Source: an uncultured bacterium | GTDB taxonomy: Bacteria; Planctomycetota; UBA1135; GCA-002686595 | DNA: 53,858 nucleotides | Assembly (NCBI GenBank): GCA_938075305.1 | Contig: CALJGV010000027.1 | Location: 1-53,858 of the forward strand | Direction of reading: 5' to 3' | Part shown: positions 42,654 to 50,163 of the stretch, in pieces | Layout of the letters: every line of letters begins with the position of its first letter | How positions within the stretch are numbered: position 1 is the first letter of the stretch | Position numbers and translations under genes: made by a program | Notes under the pieces: model-generated | Database searches by the model: none | Told to the model about the DNA's origin: nothing | What the model saw: only the letters and a program-made list of their open reading frames with translations

Positions 42654-42728
42654 TCGCTCACGGAGAACTCCCCTTGAGCGCCCGGGTGCCCGTGGCGATT
42701 CAGGCCACACTAGTTTCGACGTGTTGGA

Positions 42729-42756
42729 TTGATTACAGATTCACATCGAGTATGTG
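42729..42756 (+). promoter_or_regulatory. possible promoter in a local AT-rich patch
   Basis: TTGATT (42729-42734) and TATGTG (42751-42756) are spaced 16 bp within an unusually AT-rich stretch before the small membrane peptide gene. Pattern match only; the rest of 42654-42863 holds nothing recognisable. Confidence 0.25.
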
Positions 42757-42863
42757 ACCTGGCCAACGCAGGAGCCTAGGTCGCGGGCCCCCCAAGGGTA
42801 GCTCCAAACAGCTTAGATGATCCCCAAGCGCTCCACTGCGGACGCCCTCGCCAAGAGAGATCG

Positions 42864-42983
42864 ATGACCCGTCAGAACACCATCCGCAACGCATGCCAGA
42901 ACCCGGTGCTTCTTGAGCGAACGCTCGGCATCGTGCTCTGGACCGGACTCGTCGCCGTCCTGTTCACCAAGTCGTACCTGTGA
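42864..42983 (+). CDS. 39-residue single-TM membrane peptide
   Basis: ATG at 42864 preceded by AGAGAG at 5 nt spacing, one of few Shine-Dalgarno-like sites in the window. The peptide starts MTRQNTIRNACQNPVLLERT, then has one hydrophobic segment, LGIVLWTGLVAVLF, and a short basic end, TKSYL. The ORF is followed by two hairpins in series (42992-43016 and 43028-43063), fitting a discrete small transcript. I know no homologue. It could equally be a non-coding transcript in which the ORF is incidental. Confidence 0.45.
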   Translation: MTRQNTIRNACQNPVLLERTLGIVLWTGLVAVLFTKSYL

Positions 42984-42991
42984 CCGCACGC

Positions 42992-43016
42992 TCGCCTGGC
43001 CAAGCGCGCCAGGCGA
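42992..43016 (+). terminator. hairpin directly after the small peptide gene
   Basis: 9-bp perfect stem (42992-43000/43008-43016), 7-nt loop, starting 9 nt after the stop. Confidence 0.45.
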
Positions 43017-43027
43017 ATTCATCATGA

Positions 43028-43063
43028 CGGCCCGGGCTGGATCCCTCGATCCGGCCCGGGCCG
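43028..43063 (+). terminator. long GC hairpin terminator
   Basis: 16-bp stem with one G-T wobble (43028-43043/43048-43063), loop of 4, followed by CTTCCTTTGG. It can also serve the esterase gene that converges from the right. Confidence 0.65.
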
Positions 43064-43103
43064 CTTCCTTTGGCCGAACCCTGACGCGCTGGACTCGGTC
43101 CGC

Positions 43104-44126
43104 TCAGCGACTCCGCGCCGCGTCGAGCTCGAGGACCGCTTCCCCGAAGGCCCGGCCGATGTCGCTGAACGTGAACGGGCTCCCCAGATAGTGGAAGGGG
43201 AAGTCGGAGCCGACCTTCTCCCACTCCTCGACGTGGTCTCGCCAGCCCTTGTCGAAGACCGCCTGGGCACGCTCGTCCCAGAACTGGTCCGTGGCCACCA
43301 GCCGGGTATTCGAGAGGTTCTCAGGAAGCCTCGTCGGAGCGGCCTGCGCCTCCTTGAATCGGTCCCTCTTGGAATCGGGGCGGCCGACCCCACCGACGCC
43401 CAACTGCCCGACGACGAAGGGAAGGTCGGGAGCCCTGAGGTCCCGTCGAACGTCGCGGATCAGACAGGTCAGGTTCCGCTCGTAGTCCGCCACGGCGGCC
43501 TCGTTCACCAGGTCGTTCCACCCCTGGAACCAGACGAAGCCGCTCAGCTCGAACGCCCCCTCCCCCATGGCGGGGAACGCCCCCCGCGCCTCCTTCATCG
43601 CGCGCTCGACCTCCCTGAGCATGCCCCGGTAGTCGCGGCCGAACGAGGCCTTCACCTCCTCCATCGTCCGCTCCGGGTTCTTCTTCTGCTCACCCTTCAG
43701 CAAGAGGTCGAGGGTCTCAGCACCGGGGAGCCCGGCGCTCGGGGGCCGGAAGTCCCGGTAAAGGCTCCGCCCGCCCCAGGCAGCCTTGATGAGGAGCACG
43801 GGCTCCTCGAAGTGGTCCCCCACGACGTGCCCGAAGTCGAGCTCGACGCCCACGCGGTTCCGGCTGCCATATCCCACGGTGAGGGGTCCCTTGCGCCCGA
43901 GGAAGTCGATCCAAACATCATCGCGGACGCCCCAGCCGTCACCGTCCCGCAGGTGCGCGAAGCGCTCCGCCGTCGCCGGCTGGGTGGCGACGTGCTCCAT
44001 CAGCGGGAGCTGTGCCTTGCCCTCCATGTTGGACTGACCGGCGAGGATGAAGACCTTGATGGTCTCCGACGCCTCGGCGGACACGGAGAGGAGCAGGCCG
44101 GCGAGAAGCACGAGGAGCTGTTTCAT
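43104..44126 (-). CDS. secreted SASA-domain carbohydrate esterase
   Basis: 340 residues from ATG 44126. A signal peptide (LLVLLAGLLLSVSAEA) precedes FILAGQSNMEG, with nucleophile Ser about 33 in GQSNM. The domain is SASA (sialate O-acetylesterase, SGNH fold); a later block FVWFQGWNDL replaces the common WHQGEND, as in several planctomycete members. Such enzymes remove acetyl groups from sialic acids or plant/algal polysaccharides. It is the third gene after an SDR and a Rieske oxygenase and is separated from the latter by 28 bp, so co-transcription is likely although the chemistry is unrelated. Confidence 0.85.
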   Translation of the reverse strand: MKQLLVLLAGLLLSVSAEASETIKVFILAGQSNMEGKAQLPLMEHVATQPATAERFAHLRDGDGWGVRDDVWIDFLGRKGPLTVGYGSRNRVGVELDFGHVVGDHFEEPVLLIKAAWGGRSLYRDFRPPSAGLPGAETLDLLLKGEQKKNPERTMEEVKASFGRDYRGMLREVERAMKEARGAFPAMGEGAFELSGFVWFQGWNDLVNEAAVADYERNLTCLIRDVRRDLRAPDLPFVVGQLGVGGVGRPDSKRDRFKEAQAAPTRLPENLSNTRLVATDQFWDERAQAVFDKGWRDHVEEWEKVGSDFPFHYLGSPFTFSDIGRAFGEAVLELDAARSR

Positions 44127-44154
44127 CGTCGATGGACCGGTGGTACGGCCGCGA

Positions 44155-45222
44155 TCAGAGGGAGAGGTCGGCAGCCAGGAGACGCTGGAAGTGATGGGGT
44201 CCGGCCTCGTGTTCAGGGGAGAACCGCCCGCCGGGGTAGAGCCTGGACCGGACGCCCTTCTGCACCGAGTGCACGACCGCCTGGTCCTCAAACTCGACCT
44301 GATCGAGCCCGCTGCCGACCCCCGTCTCCACGAGGGCGGGCCGCGCGACCCAGCGAAGGTACCGGACACGGCACCGACCCGGCCCCGTGGGCTCCACCAG
44401 GTTGACGGAGATCCCCCACGTGTAGACGTTGACCATGAGATTGGGGTAGAGCCAGAGGTACTCGGCAACGAGTCCGTCCTCCCGCCGGAGGCTGCGCTCC
44501 CCCTTCGAGCCGAACCCGAGCTGGTTCACCGTCCGCCCCTCGACCTCCACTCGGTACCTCCCGAAGTCGAGGCCCGCGTTGAGGCCGGGATGCACGAACG
44601 GGATATGGAAGCCCTCGAGGTAGTTCTCGCAGTACACCGCCCAGCTCGCGTCGAGGTCGTACGCGCGCGAGGCCTCTGGCGCGAAGGTGAAGGTCTCCCC
44701 CTCGAACTCGGTGAGCGCCGCGCGCAGCGGGGCGGACCAGCGCCCGAAGTCCATGCCCGGAGCGATGGAGAGAAACCGAAGGGGGCCCAGCGCGTGGAGC
44801 TGCACGCTGGCCAGGTCGTCCTCGGGCCGAGGGAAGTTCAGGGCACCCTCGAATCCGGGGCAGGACTCCATCCTCCCGTCGAGCCCGAACCTGCGGCCGT
44901 GGTAGGCGCAGCGCAGCGCCCTGCCGTCCGAGGGACAGCCGGCGAGCAGCGCGCCCCGGTGGGTGCAGACGTTCGAGAGCACGCGCTCCGCCTCCCCATC
45001 GCGAATCCAGACCAGCGGCTCGTCGAGCCCACCCTCGAGCAGCGTGAAGGGCTCCACCAAATGGGCGGGCTCGGGAACGGGGAGCAGCTGCCACGAGGGG
45101 GCAAAGACCCGCTCGAGGACGCGCGCGTGGGTCTCCGGATCGAAGTGCAGCGCAGGGTCGATCGTCCCTGCGCGCCGCAGGTCCGGGTGAACCGGGCTCG
45201 TGTCCTTTGGGTCCAGACTCAT
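44155..45222 (-). CDS. Rieske non-heme iron oxygenase, alpha-subunit-like
   Basis: 355 residues. The Rieske [2Fe-2S] cluster ligands are Cys86 and His88 (CTHRG) and Cys105 and His108 (CAYHG). The mononuclear iron site is NYLEGFHIPFVHPG with His206 and His211, plus a downstream Asp in FEDQAVVHSVQ. Arrangement and length resemble choline or carnitine monooxygenase-like and ring-hydroxylating oxygenases that use one polypeptide type. The substrate is not inferable; an SDR encoded 12 nt upstream could oxidise the resulting alcohol. No separate reductase or ferredoxin gene is visible here. Confidence 0.9.
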   Translation of the reverse strand: MSLDPKDTSPVHPDLRRAGTIDPALHFDPETHARVLERVFAPSWQLLPVPEPAHLVEPFTLLEGGLDEPLVWIRDGEAERVLSNVCTHRGALLAGCPSDGRALRCAYHGRRFGLDGRMESCPGFEGALNFPRPEDDLASVQLHALGPLRFLSIAPGMDFGRWSAPLRAALTEFEGETFTFAPEASRAYDLDASWAVYCENYLEGFHIPFVHPGLNAGLDFGRYRVEVEGRTVNQLGFGSKGERSLRREDGLVAEYLWLYPNLMVNVYTWGISVNLVEPTGPGRCRVRYLRWVARPALVETGVGSGLDQVEFEDQAVVHSVQKGVRSRLYPGGRFSPEHEAGPHHFQRLLAADLSL

Positions 45223-45234
45223 GGTTCGCTCTCT

Positions 45235-45930
45235 TCAGGCGGGCACGGAGACCGACGCGCCGTTGTCCGTCGCGCCGAGGTCGAGGAAGAAGGGGGCCGC
45301 CCGGCGCGACCAGGCCTCGGGGGACTCGCAGTCCCCCGCCGCCTCGCCCCGGACCTGCCGGAGCATGCCCGTGTCGATCACGCCCGGCCCCACCGCCACC
45401 GCCGCCATCCCGTCGGGGAGCTCCTGGGCGAGGGCGCTGATCATCCCCTCGACCGCGAACTTGCTGGCGCAGTAGGGCGCCACGTCAGGGGAGGCGAAGC
45501 GCCCCCAGCCCGATGAGAGTCCGGCGAGCACGCCGCGGCCACGCGCGATCATCGGCGGCGCGAACGCCCGGACCACGTTGGCGATCCCCGAGACGTTGAC
45601 GGCGAGCACCTCGTCGAACTCCTCCGCCGAGACCTCCCACAGGGGCGCGGGGTCGTTGATCTTCCCCGCGTTGGCGATCACGAGGTCCGGCGTCAGCCCC
45701 CGGGCGCATGCCTCCTCTGCCCAGGCCGCCACCTGGGCCCCGGACCGGACGTCCACGGGCCGCGTGAAGACCCGCCCACCGCCCAGCTGCTCCAGCTCCG
45801 CGAGAGCCCCCTCGGACCGGCCGCAGGCCACCAGCTGGTGCCCGGCCTCCAAGAGGCGCTCTGCCAGGGCGCGGCCCAACCCCCGCGTGGCGCCGGTCAG
45901 CGCGATGATCCGTTCCGTGGCGTGCTCCAT
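45235..45930 (-). CDS. short-chain dehydrogenase/reductase
   Basis: 231 residues, classical SDR size. The NAD(P) motif is TGATRGLGR (12-20), with NAG at 87-89 and the catalytic Ser/Tyr/Lys as SSG (139-141), Tyr153 and Lys157 (YCASK). A basic residue after strand 2 (GRSE at 37) hints at NADPH. It is the first gene of the Rieske/esterase operon, with a 12-nt gap to the next gene. The oxidised alcohol or reduced ketone is unknown. Confidence 0.9.
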   Translation of the reverse strand: MEHATERIIALTGATRGLGRALAERLLEAGHQLVACGRSEGALAELEQLGGGRVFTRPVDVRSGAQVAAWAEEACARGLTPDLVIANAGKINDPAPLWEVSAEEFDEVLAVNVSGIANVVRAFAPPMIARGRGVLAGLSSGWGRFASPDVAPYCASKFAVEGMISALAQELPDGMAAVAVGPGVIDTGMLRQVRGEAAGDCESPEAWSRRAAPFFLDLGATDNGASVSVPA

Positions 45931-46105
45931 CGGCAGTATTCGACCACGCCAGTGAAGACCCTGCCGCCCCTGTCAGTACGAAAGGCACCGGGGGTCACGA
46001 TGAACGGGAGCCGGTCGAACACTCGGCCGCAGGATCGCTATCCTCGCCTCGAATCCGCGCAGCCCCCACGCCGCGCCTCTCCGACCCCCACCGCCCCGGC
46101 AAGCC

Positions 46106-46900
46106 GTGCTCGAGTCCCTGTTCACGCTCTTCATGCTCATCGTCCTCCAGGCCGTCCTGGGGTTCGACAACCTGCTCTACATCTCCCTGGAGTCCAAGCG
46201 GGCGCCGGAGGCGGAGCGCAAGCGGGTCCGCCAGCTCGGCATCGGGATCGCGATCGGCCTGCGGATCGTGCTGCTCTTCGCCCTGCTCCGCGTCATCGAT
46301 GCCGCCCAGAGCGTCTTCTGGGAGCCCCACTGGGAGGGCGTCTTCATCGCCCACTTCAACGCCCACAGCCTGATCGTGCTCTTCGGCGGCGCCTTCATCC
46401 TCTACACCGCGACCAAGGAGATCCTCCACATGATCGCCATGGAGGACGTGGACACGGGTGAGGGGAAGAATGCGGCCTCGACGGCACGAGTGGTGGCGCT
46501 GATCGTGCTGATGAACCTGGTGTTCTCCTTCGACTCGATCCTGAGCGCGATCGCCCTCGCGGGACCGGACGGCGAGGTCATCATGTCCATCGCGATCGTC
46601 GTCAGCGGCGTCCTCATGATCGTCCTCGCGGAGCGCGTCTCGACCTTCCTCGCGCGCAACCGCATGTACGAGGTGCTGGGGCTCTTCATCCTCTTCATTG
46701 TCGGCGTGATGCTCGTCACCGAGGGCGGCCACCTCGCCCACATCGAGCTCTTCGGGAGCGAGGTGATGCCGATGACGAAGACGACCTTCTACTTCGTGAT
46801 CGCGGTGCTGGTGCTCACGGACGTCGTCCAGACGCGCTACCAGAAGCGGCTCCAGCGCGCGCTCGAGGCCCAGAAGGGGCGCCCGGCCGACGGGCTCTGA
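46106..46900 (+). CDS. TerC-family integral membrane protein
   Basis: 264 residues from a GTG start; no ATG is available before the first membrane segment. It has about seven predicted TM segments with the conserved intramembrane acidic motifs GFDNLLYISLES in TM1 and FSFDSILSAIALA mid-protein, characteristic of TerC. The family (TerC/Alx/MeeY-like) is linked to manganese export during secretion or tellurite resistance. It is convergent with the methyltransferase gene and has no ter-operon neighbours, so a metal export role is more likely than tellurite resistance. Confidence 0.9.
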   Translation: MLESLFTLFMLIVLQAVLGFDNLLYISLESKRAPEAERKRVRQLGIGIAIGLRIVLLFALLRVIDAAQSVFWEPHWEGVFIAHFNAHSLIVLFGGAFILYTATKEILHMIAMEDVDTGEGKNAASTARVVALIVLMNLVFSFDSILSAIALAGPDGEVIMSIAIVVSGVLMIVLAERVSTFLARNRMYEVLGLFILFIVGVMLVTEGGHLAHIELFGSEVMPMTKTTFYFVIAVLVLTDVVQTRYQKRLQRALEAQKGRPADGL

Positions 46901-46973
46901 ACGCCGGCTCCCCGCAGGGGCCAAACCCCTTGGTCCGGCCCCATTGTCGGACCTCAGTGTTGGACCCGACAGT

Positions 46974-47003
46974 CCGGGCTTCCACTGGCCGGGCTTCCAC
47001 TGG
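46974..47003. repeat. 15-bp tandem direct repeat
   Basis: CCGGGCTTCCACTGG appears twice in tandem (46974-46988, 46989-47003), with a third partial unit CCGGGCTGTTC. It sits in the 112-bp gap between the convergent TerC and methyltransferase genes. Confidence 0.85.
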
Positions 47004-47012
47004 CCGGGCTGT

Positions 47013-47711
47013 TCAGGCCTGGCCGGGCGTGTGGGCGTTGGTGTGCGGCGCCCACTCACGAAGCTTGCCCCGGTAGACCCGGAGGTGCTCGTGGTAGACC
47101 CCGTCACGGAGCTCATAACCGCCGTCCACGTCCTCGATCTCCTTGAGGAACTCCTGGTCCTCGAAGTAGTAGTCGCGGAAGGGGCCAGAGGTGGTCCCGA
47201 CGACCTCCACGTCGAAGCCGTTGCGGTCCATGCGCCGCTCGGTCTCACCGAAGTCCGCCATGGACGACTGGATGAAGATGATCTCGCCCCGGGGGCGCAG
47301 CCGCTTGTGGGCGTCCAGGATCAGGGAGTCGAGGAAGTACCGGCGGTTCTGCTTCCCGCTCTGGCAGAAGGGCGGATTGGACACCACGGTGTCGAAGCGG
47401 CCCTCGGTCGAGAGCCAATCGGCCACCCGGAACTGGATGCCCGTCTCGATGCCGCAGTTCCGCTCGAAGTTCTCCTTCGTCGTCTCCAGCAGCAGCTCCG
47501 TGATCTCGGTGGCCACGATGGAGCGGGCCCCCTTCCTGTGAATCAGGATCGTGTGATTGGCCACACCAGCACCCAGCTCAAGCACGTCCCTCCCGCTCAC
47601 CAGGTCGTTCTCGGCGAGCATCTGGGCGAGCCAGTAGCCGTGGGGCGTCGGACTCCAGTCATCGGACCCGGAGCTGAGGTCCATCTCCAGCAAGCTGTCG
47701 GCTGATTCCAT
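47013..47711 (-). CDS. SAM-dependent methyltransferase (class I, NPPF type)
   Basis: 232 residues. The SAM-binding motif I is VLELGAGVANHT, and post-I IVATEITELL provides an acidic residue. Motif IV VSNPPF is the N/D-PP-Y/F catalytic signature of N6-adenine, glutamine or small-RNA MTases of the MTS type (RsmC, PrmC, TrmN6 relatives). Target could be RNA, DNA or protein glutamine; sequence alone does not decide. It stands before ApaG on the same strand, with a 71-bp gap. Confidence 0.85.
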   Translation of the reverse strand: MESADSLLEMDLSSGSDDWSPTPHGYWLAQMLAENDLVSGRDVLELGAGVANHTILIHRKGARSIVATEITELLLETTKENFERNCGIETGIQFRVADWLSTEGRFDTVVSNPPFCQSGKQNRRYFLDSLILDAHKRLRPRGEIIFIQSSMADFGETERRMDRNGFDVEVVGTTSGPFRDYYFEDQEFLKEIEDVDGGYELRDGVYHEHLRVYRGKLREWAPHTNAHTPGQA

Positions 47712-47782
47712 CTGCTTCTCCAGGGCGTCGCTGCGCCCGGAGGGCCAATGATAACAGGCGATCCGGGCGGCGCGTTGGCGCT

Positions 47783-48211
47783 TCAGCTGTCGAGGATCGA
47801 GTTCGTCGCCGACTCGGCGAGGAAGAAGCGGCCCACGGCCACGTCGAGGAGGTCTCCCTCGTCCGGAGCGAAGGCGAAGCTGCCCTCCATCGTGCCCCAG
47901 TCCGTGGGGAGCTCGGCCATGCTCTGGTACTCGAAGTGATCCCCCGGCTCCAGTCGGGGCTGCTCACCCACGACGCCGGGACCGCGGACCTCGCGCCGCT
48001 CGCCGTTGGCATCGGTGATCACCCAGTGCCGGGTGCGCAGGGTGAGCGGTCGGTCCCCCACGTTGGAGATCCTGATCTGGTAGGCGTAGATCCAGCCGCG
48101 CTCCCCCGGATCGGTCCGCTGCTCGAGGAGCTGCGCCTTGGCCGCCACCTCGATGCCATGGGTCGTGGTCACGCTGTTCGGACCGTCCGTATCGCCTGAT
48201 GAAGGAGTCAT
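47783..48211 (-). CDS. apaG: ApaG-domain protein
   Basis: 142 residues from ATG 48211. The ApaG (DUF525) core is complete: YAYQIRISNVGDRPLTLRTRHWVITDANG, then GPGVVGEQPRLEPGDHFEYQS and TDWGTMEGSF. ApaG adopts a fibronectin-III-like fold; in E. coli it is linked to Co2+/Mg2+ handling and appears to bind nucleotides, but its exact role is unsettled. It is a single gene here without the usual ksgA or apaH neighbours. The frame is open far upstream of the start, which is a shadow of the DUF885 gene. Confidence 0.92.
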   Translation of the reverse strand: MTPSSGDTDGPNSVTTTHGIEVAAKAQLLEQRTDPGERGWIYAYQIRISNVGDRPLTLRTRHWVITDANGERREVRGPGVVGEQPRLEPGDHFEYQSMAELPTDWGTMEGSFAFAPDEGDLLDVAVGRFFLAESATNSILDS

Positions 48212-48267
48212 GATCGCTTGGGTCCCCGCCGGGAGGGCGAGCGGACGGAAGTGTAAGCCCAAGCGGT

Positions 48268-48273
48268 TAGGCT
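48268..48273 (+). promoter_or_regulatory. putative -10 of the DUF885-like gene
   Basis: TAGGCT at 48268-48273, 20 nt before ATG 48294. No clear -35. Confidence 0.25.
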
Positions 48274-48293
48274 TTGCATTGCGCTCCGCAACC

Positions 48294-50144
48294 ATGGTCC
48301 ATCCTGCACACACCTTGAACTCGACCAGCGCCCGCCGGGGCCTGCGAGTCGTCCTGGCTGGCGCCCTCGCCCTGGCGAGCTGCGGTTCGGTGACGCTGTT
48401 CTCCGAGGACCCGAGCGCCCCCAAGGACCGCGCATCGCGGTTCGACCGCTTCGTGTCCGAGCTGGACCTCGCGCTCACGGACACGTCCTCCGTGCTCGAG
48501 CAGGTCCACCGCGGGACCGATCGCGCCCCCACGATCTGGGACGCCAAGCGGCGGGACACGGTCCGCCGGGCAGTGATCGAGAGCGCGAGGCGGAGGCTGG
48601 ACCGGGAGTTCGCCCCCGGGCGACTGGATGAGTCGCGGGCGACCACCTCCAGGATCCTGATCGACGACCTGGACCGGCTCGCGGCCGCCCGCGACGGGGA
48701 GCACCTGCACCGCCCGAGCCCCTGGAGCGGGCTCCTGGTGGAGGCCCCTTCCGTCCTCCTGAGGGAGCACCGCAGGTCCAACGCCGCGGACCTGGAGGTG
48801 TGGGCCGCCGCCCTCCGGGCGCTCGCGGTGGAGGCTGACTTCGCGATGTACCGCCCGTCGGACTTCCCGAGTGCCCGGGACGTCGCCGTCGCAGCGGAGC
48901 TCGGCGCCTTCCTCGGACAGGTCGCCCAGGCCACCGGCCGAGGCGGCTTTCCCGATCCGCTGCTCGGCCCGCTGGACGCCGCCGCGGGAGACCTGAGCGG
49001 GTTCCCCACCTCGGCGAGTACGCCCACGGAGAGCCCCTCCGAGCTCGGCCTGGCGCTGAATCGAAGGTACTTCGCGGCCGCCTCCGACGCCGCCATTGTC
49101 GAGGTCTTCGGCGCCTCCTCCTGGGAGCCGCTGCGGGGCAGCGCCAGAGACGCCTGGCTCGAGCCGCTCCAGCTCACGGCCGGCATGGAGGTCTCCACCG
49201 AGCGCCTGTCGGACATCGCGCGCGCCCAGCTGGAACGCCTGACGCTGGAGCTTGCGCGCGCCGCCAAGCTGATCGAGGAGGAGGAGACCTCCCTCTCCGC
49301 CGCGAGGCTCGCGCTGAGGGCACTCCGCTCGGGTGAGCAGCCATTCCCCGGAAGCGAGCGCCCGCCCCGCAGCCCCGAGCTCCTCTGGTCCGAGGCCAGA
49401 AAGCGCCTCGCTGAACTGGTCCTCGGGGCAGCCGAGATCGAGGTGGCCGCGGCGAGCGCGACGTCCTTCGAGCGCCCCTTCGGACGCTGGAGCCCCTTCG
49501 TTCCGGGCAACCTCGCCCCACAAAGCGACCCGCGCGCGCGCCCCCCCCTCTACCTCACCGCCCCCGCCGACGCCGACTTCATGCCCCCCTGGCTACGGGA
49601 GGCCGAGTCGTGGAGGAACGGCATCCCCGGCCGGGCGGTCGTGGATGCTTACCGCCGCGCCGCCACGGCGGTCCCACCCATCGTGCGCTGGAGGACCCGA
49701 GAGGCCTTCGAGGAGGGCTGGGGTCTCTATGCCGTCGAGGCCGCCGCCCGCAGCGGCCTCCTCGCGGAGGTCGACGGGGGCTTCGGGCGCATCGCCCAGG
49801 AGCTGTGCGCCTTCGCGGCGATGCTCGCCGACCTCGGCATCTACGGGGACGGGTGGTCCAAGGAACAGGCGATGGCCTTCCTGCTCGAGGCCACGCCGCT
49901 CCCCGAGGCCGCCGCCGAGCAGCTCGTCACCCGTTGCTTCTCCCACCCCGGGCGCGCCGCGCTCCCGGCCATCGGGCTGCTGCGCTTCCGGTCCCTACGG
50001 CGGGGCGTGGAGGCCGCGCTCGGGGGACGCTTCGACCTCGCCGCCTTCCACGCGGCGCTGCTTGAGGGCGGACCGGTCCCCATGGGGGAGATCGACCTGC
50101 GGATCCAGGCCTGGCTGAGGCGCGGCGCCCCGGGCTCGCTGTGA
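48294..50144 (+). CDS. DUF885-like lipoprotein with degenerate metal site
   Basis: 616 residues from ATG 48294; the lipobox LAGALALASC (Cys near 30) fits this start. The protein matches DUF885 (uncharacterised peptidase-like proteins) in its C-terminal blocks FEEGWGLYAVE and FDLAAFHAALLEGGPVPMGEIDLRIQAWL. In active members an HExxPGHH motif sits about 25 residues before EGW; here the equivalent region reads WRNGIPGRAVVDA, with both His ligands gone. So it is likely to be catalytically inactive, or to use another chemistry. The N-terminal half is helical. It is divergent from apaG. Confidence 0.75.
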   Translation: MVHPAHTLNSTSARRGLRVVLAGALALASCGSVTLFSEDPSAPKDRASRFDRFVSELDLALTDTSSVLEQVHRGTDRAPTIWDAKRRDTVRRAVIESARRRLDREFAPGRLDESRATTSRILIDDLDRLAAARDGEHLHRPSPWSGLLVEAPSVLLREHRRSNAADLEVWAAALRALAVEADFAMYRPSDFPSARDVAVAAELGAFLGQVAQATGRGGFPDPLLGPLDAAAGDLSGFPTSASTPTESPSELGLALNRRYFAAASDAAIVEVFGASSWEPLRGSARDAWLEPLQLTAGMEVSTERLSDIARAQLERLTLELARAAKLIEEEETSLSAARLALRALRSGEQPFPGSERPPRSPELLWSEARKRLAELVLGAAEIEVAAASATSFERPFGRWSPFVPGNLAPQSDPRARPPLYLTAPADADFMPPWLREAESWRNGIPGRAVVDAYRRAATAVPPIVRWRTREAFEEGWGLYAVEAAARSGLLAEVDGGFGRIAQELCAFAAMLADLGIYGDGWSKEQAMAFLLEATPLPEAAAEQLVTRCFSHPGRAALPAIGLLRFRSLRRGVEAALGGRFDLAAFHAALLEGGPVPMGEIDLRIQAWLRRGAPGSL

Positions 50145-50163
50145 GCCCGGGCGGCTCAGGCCT

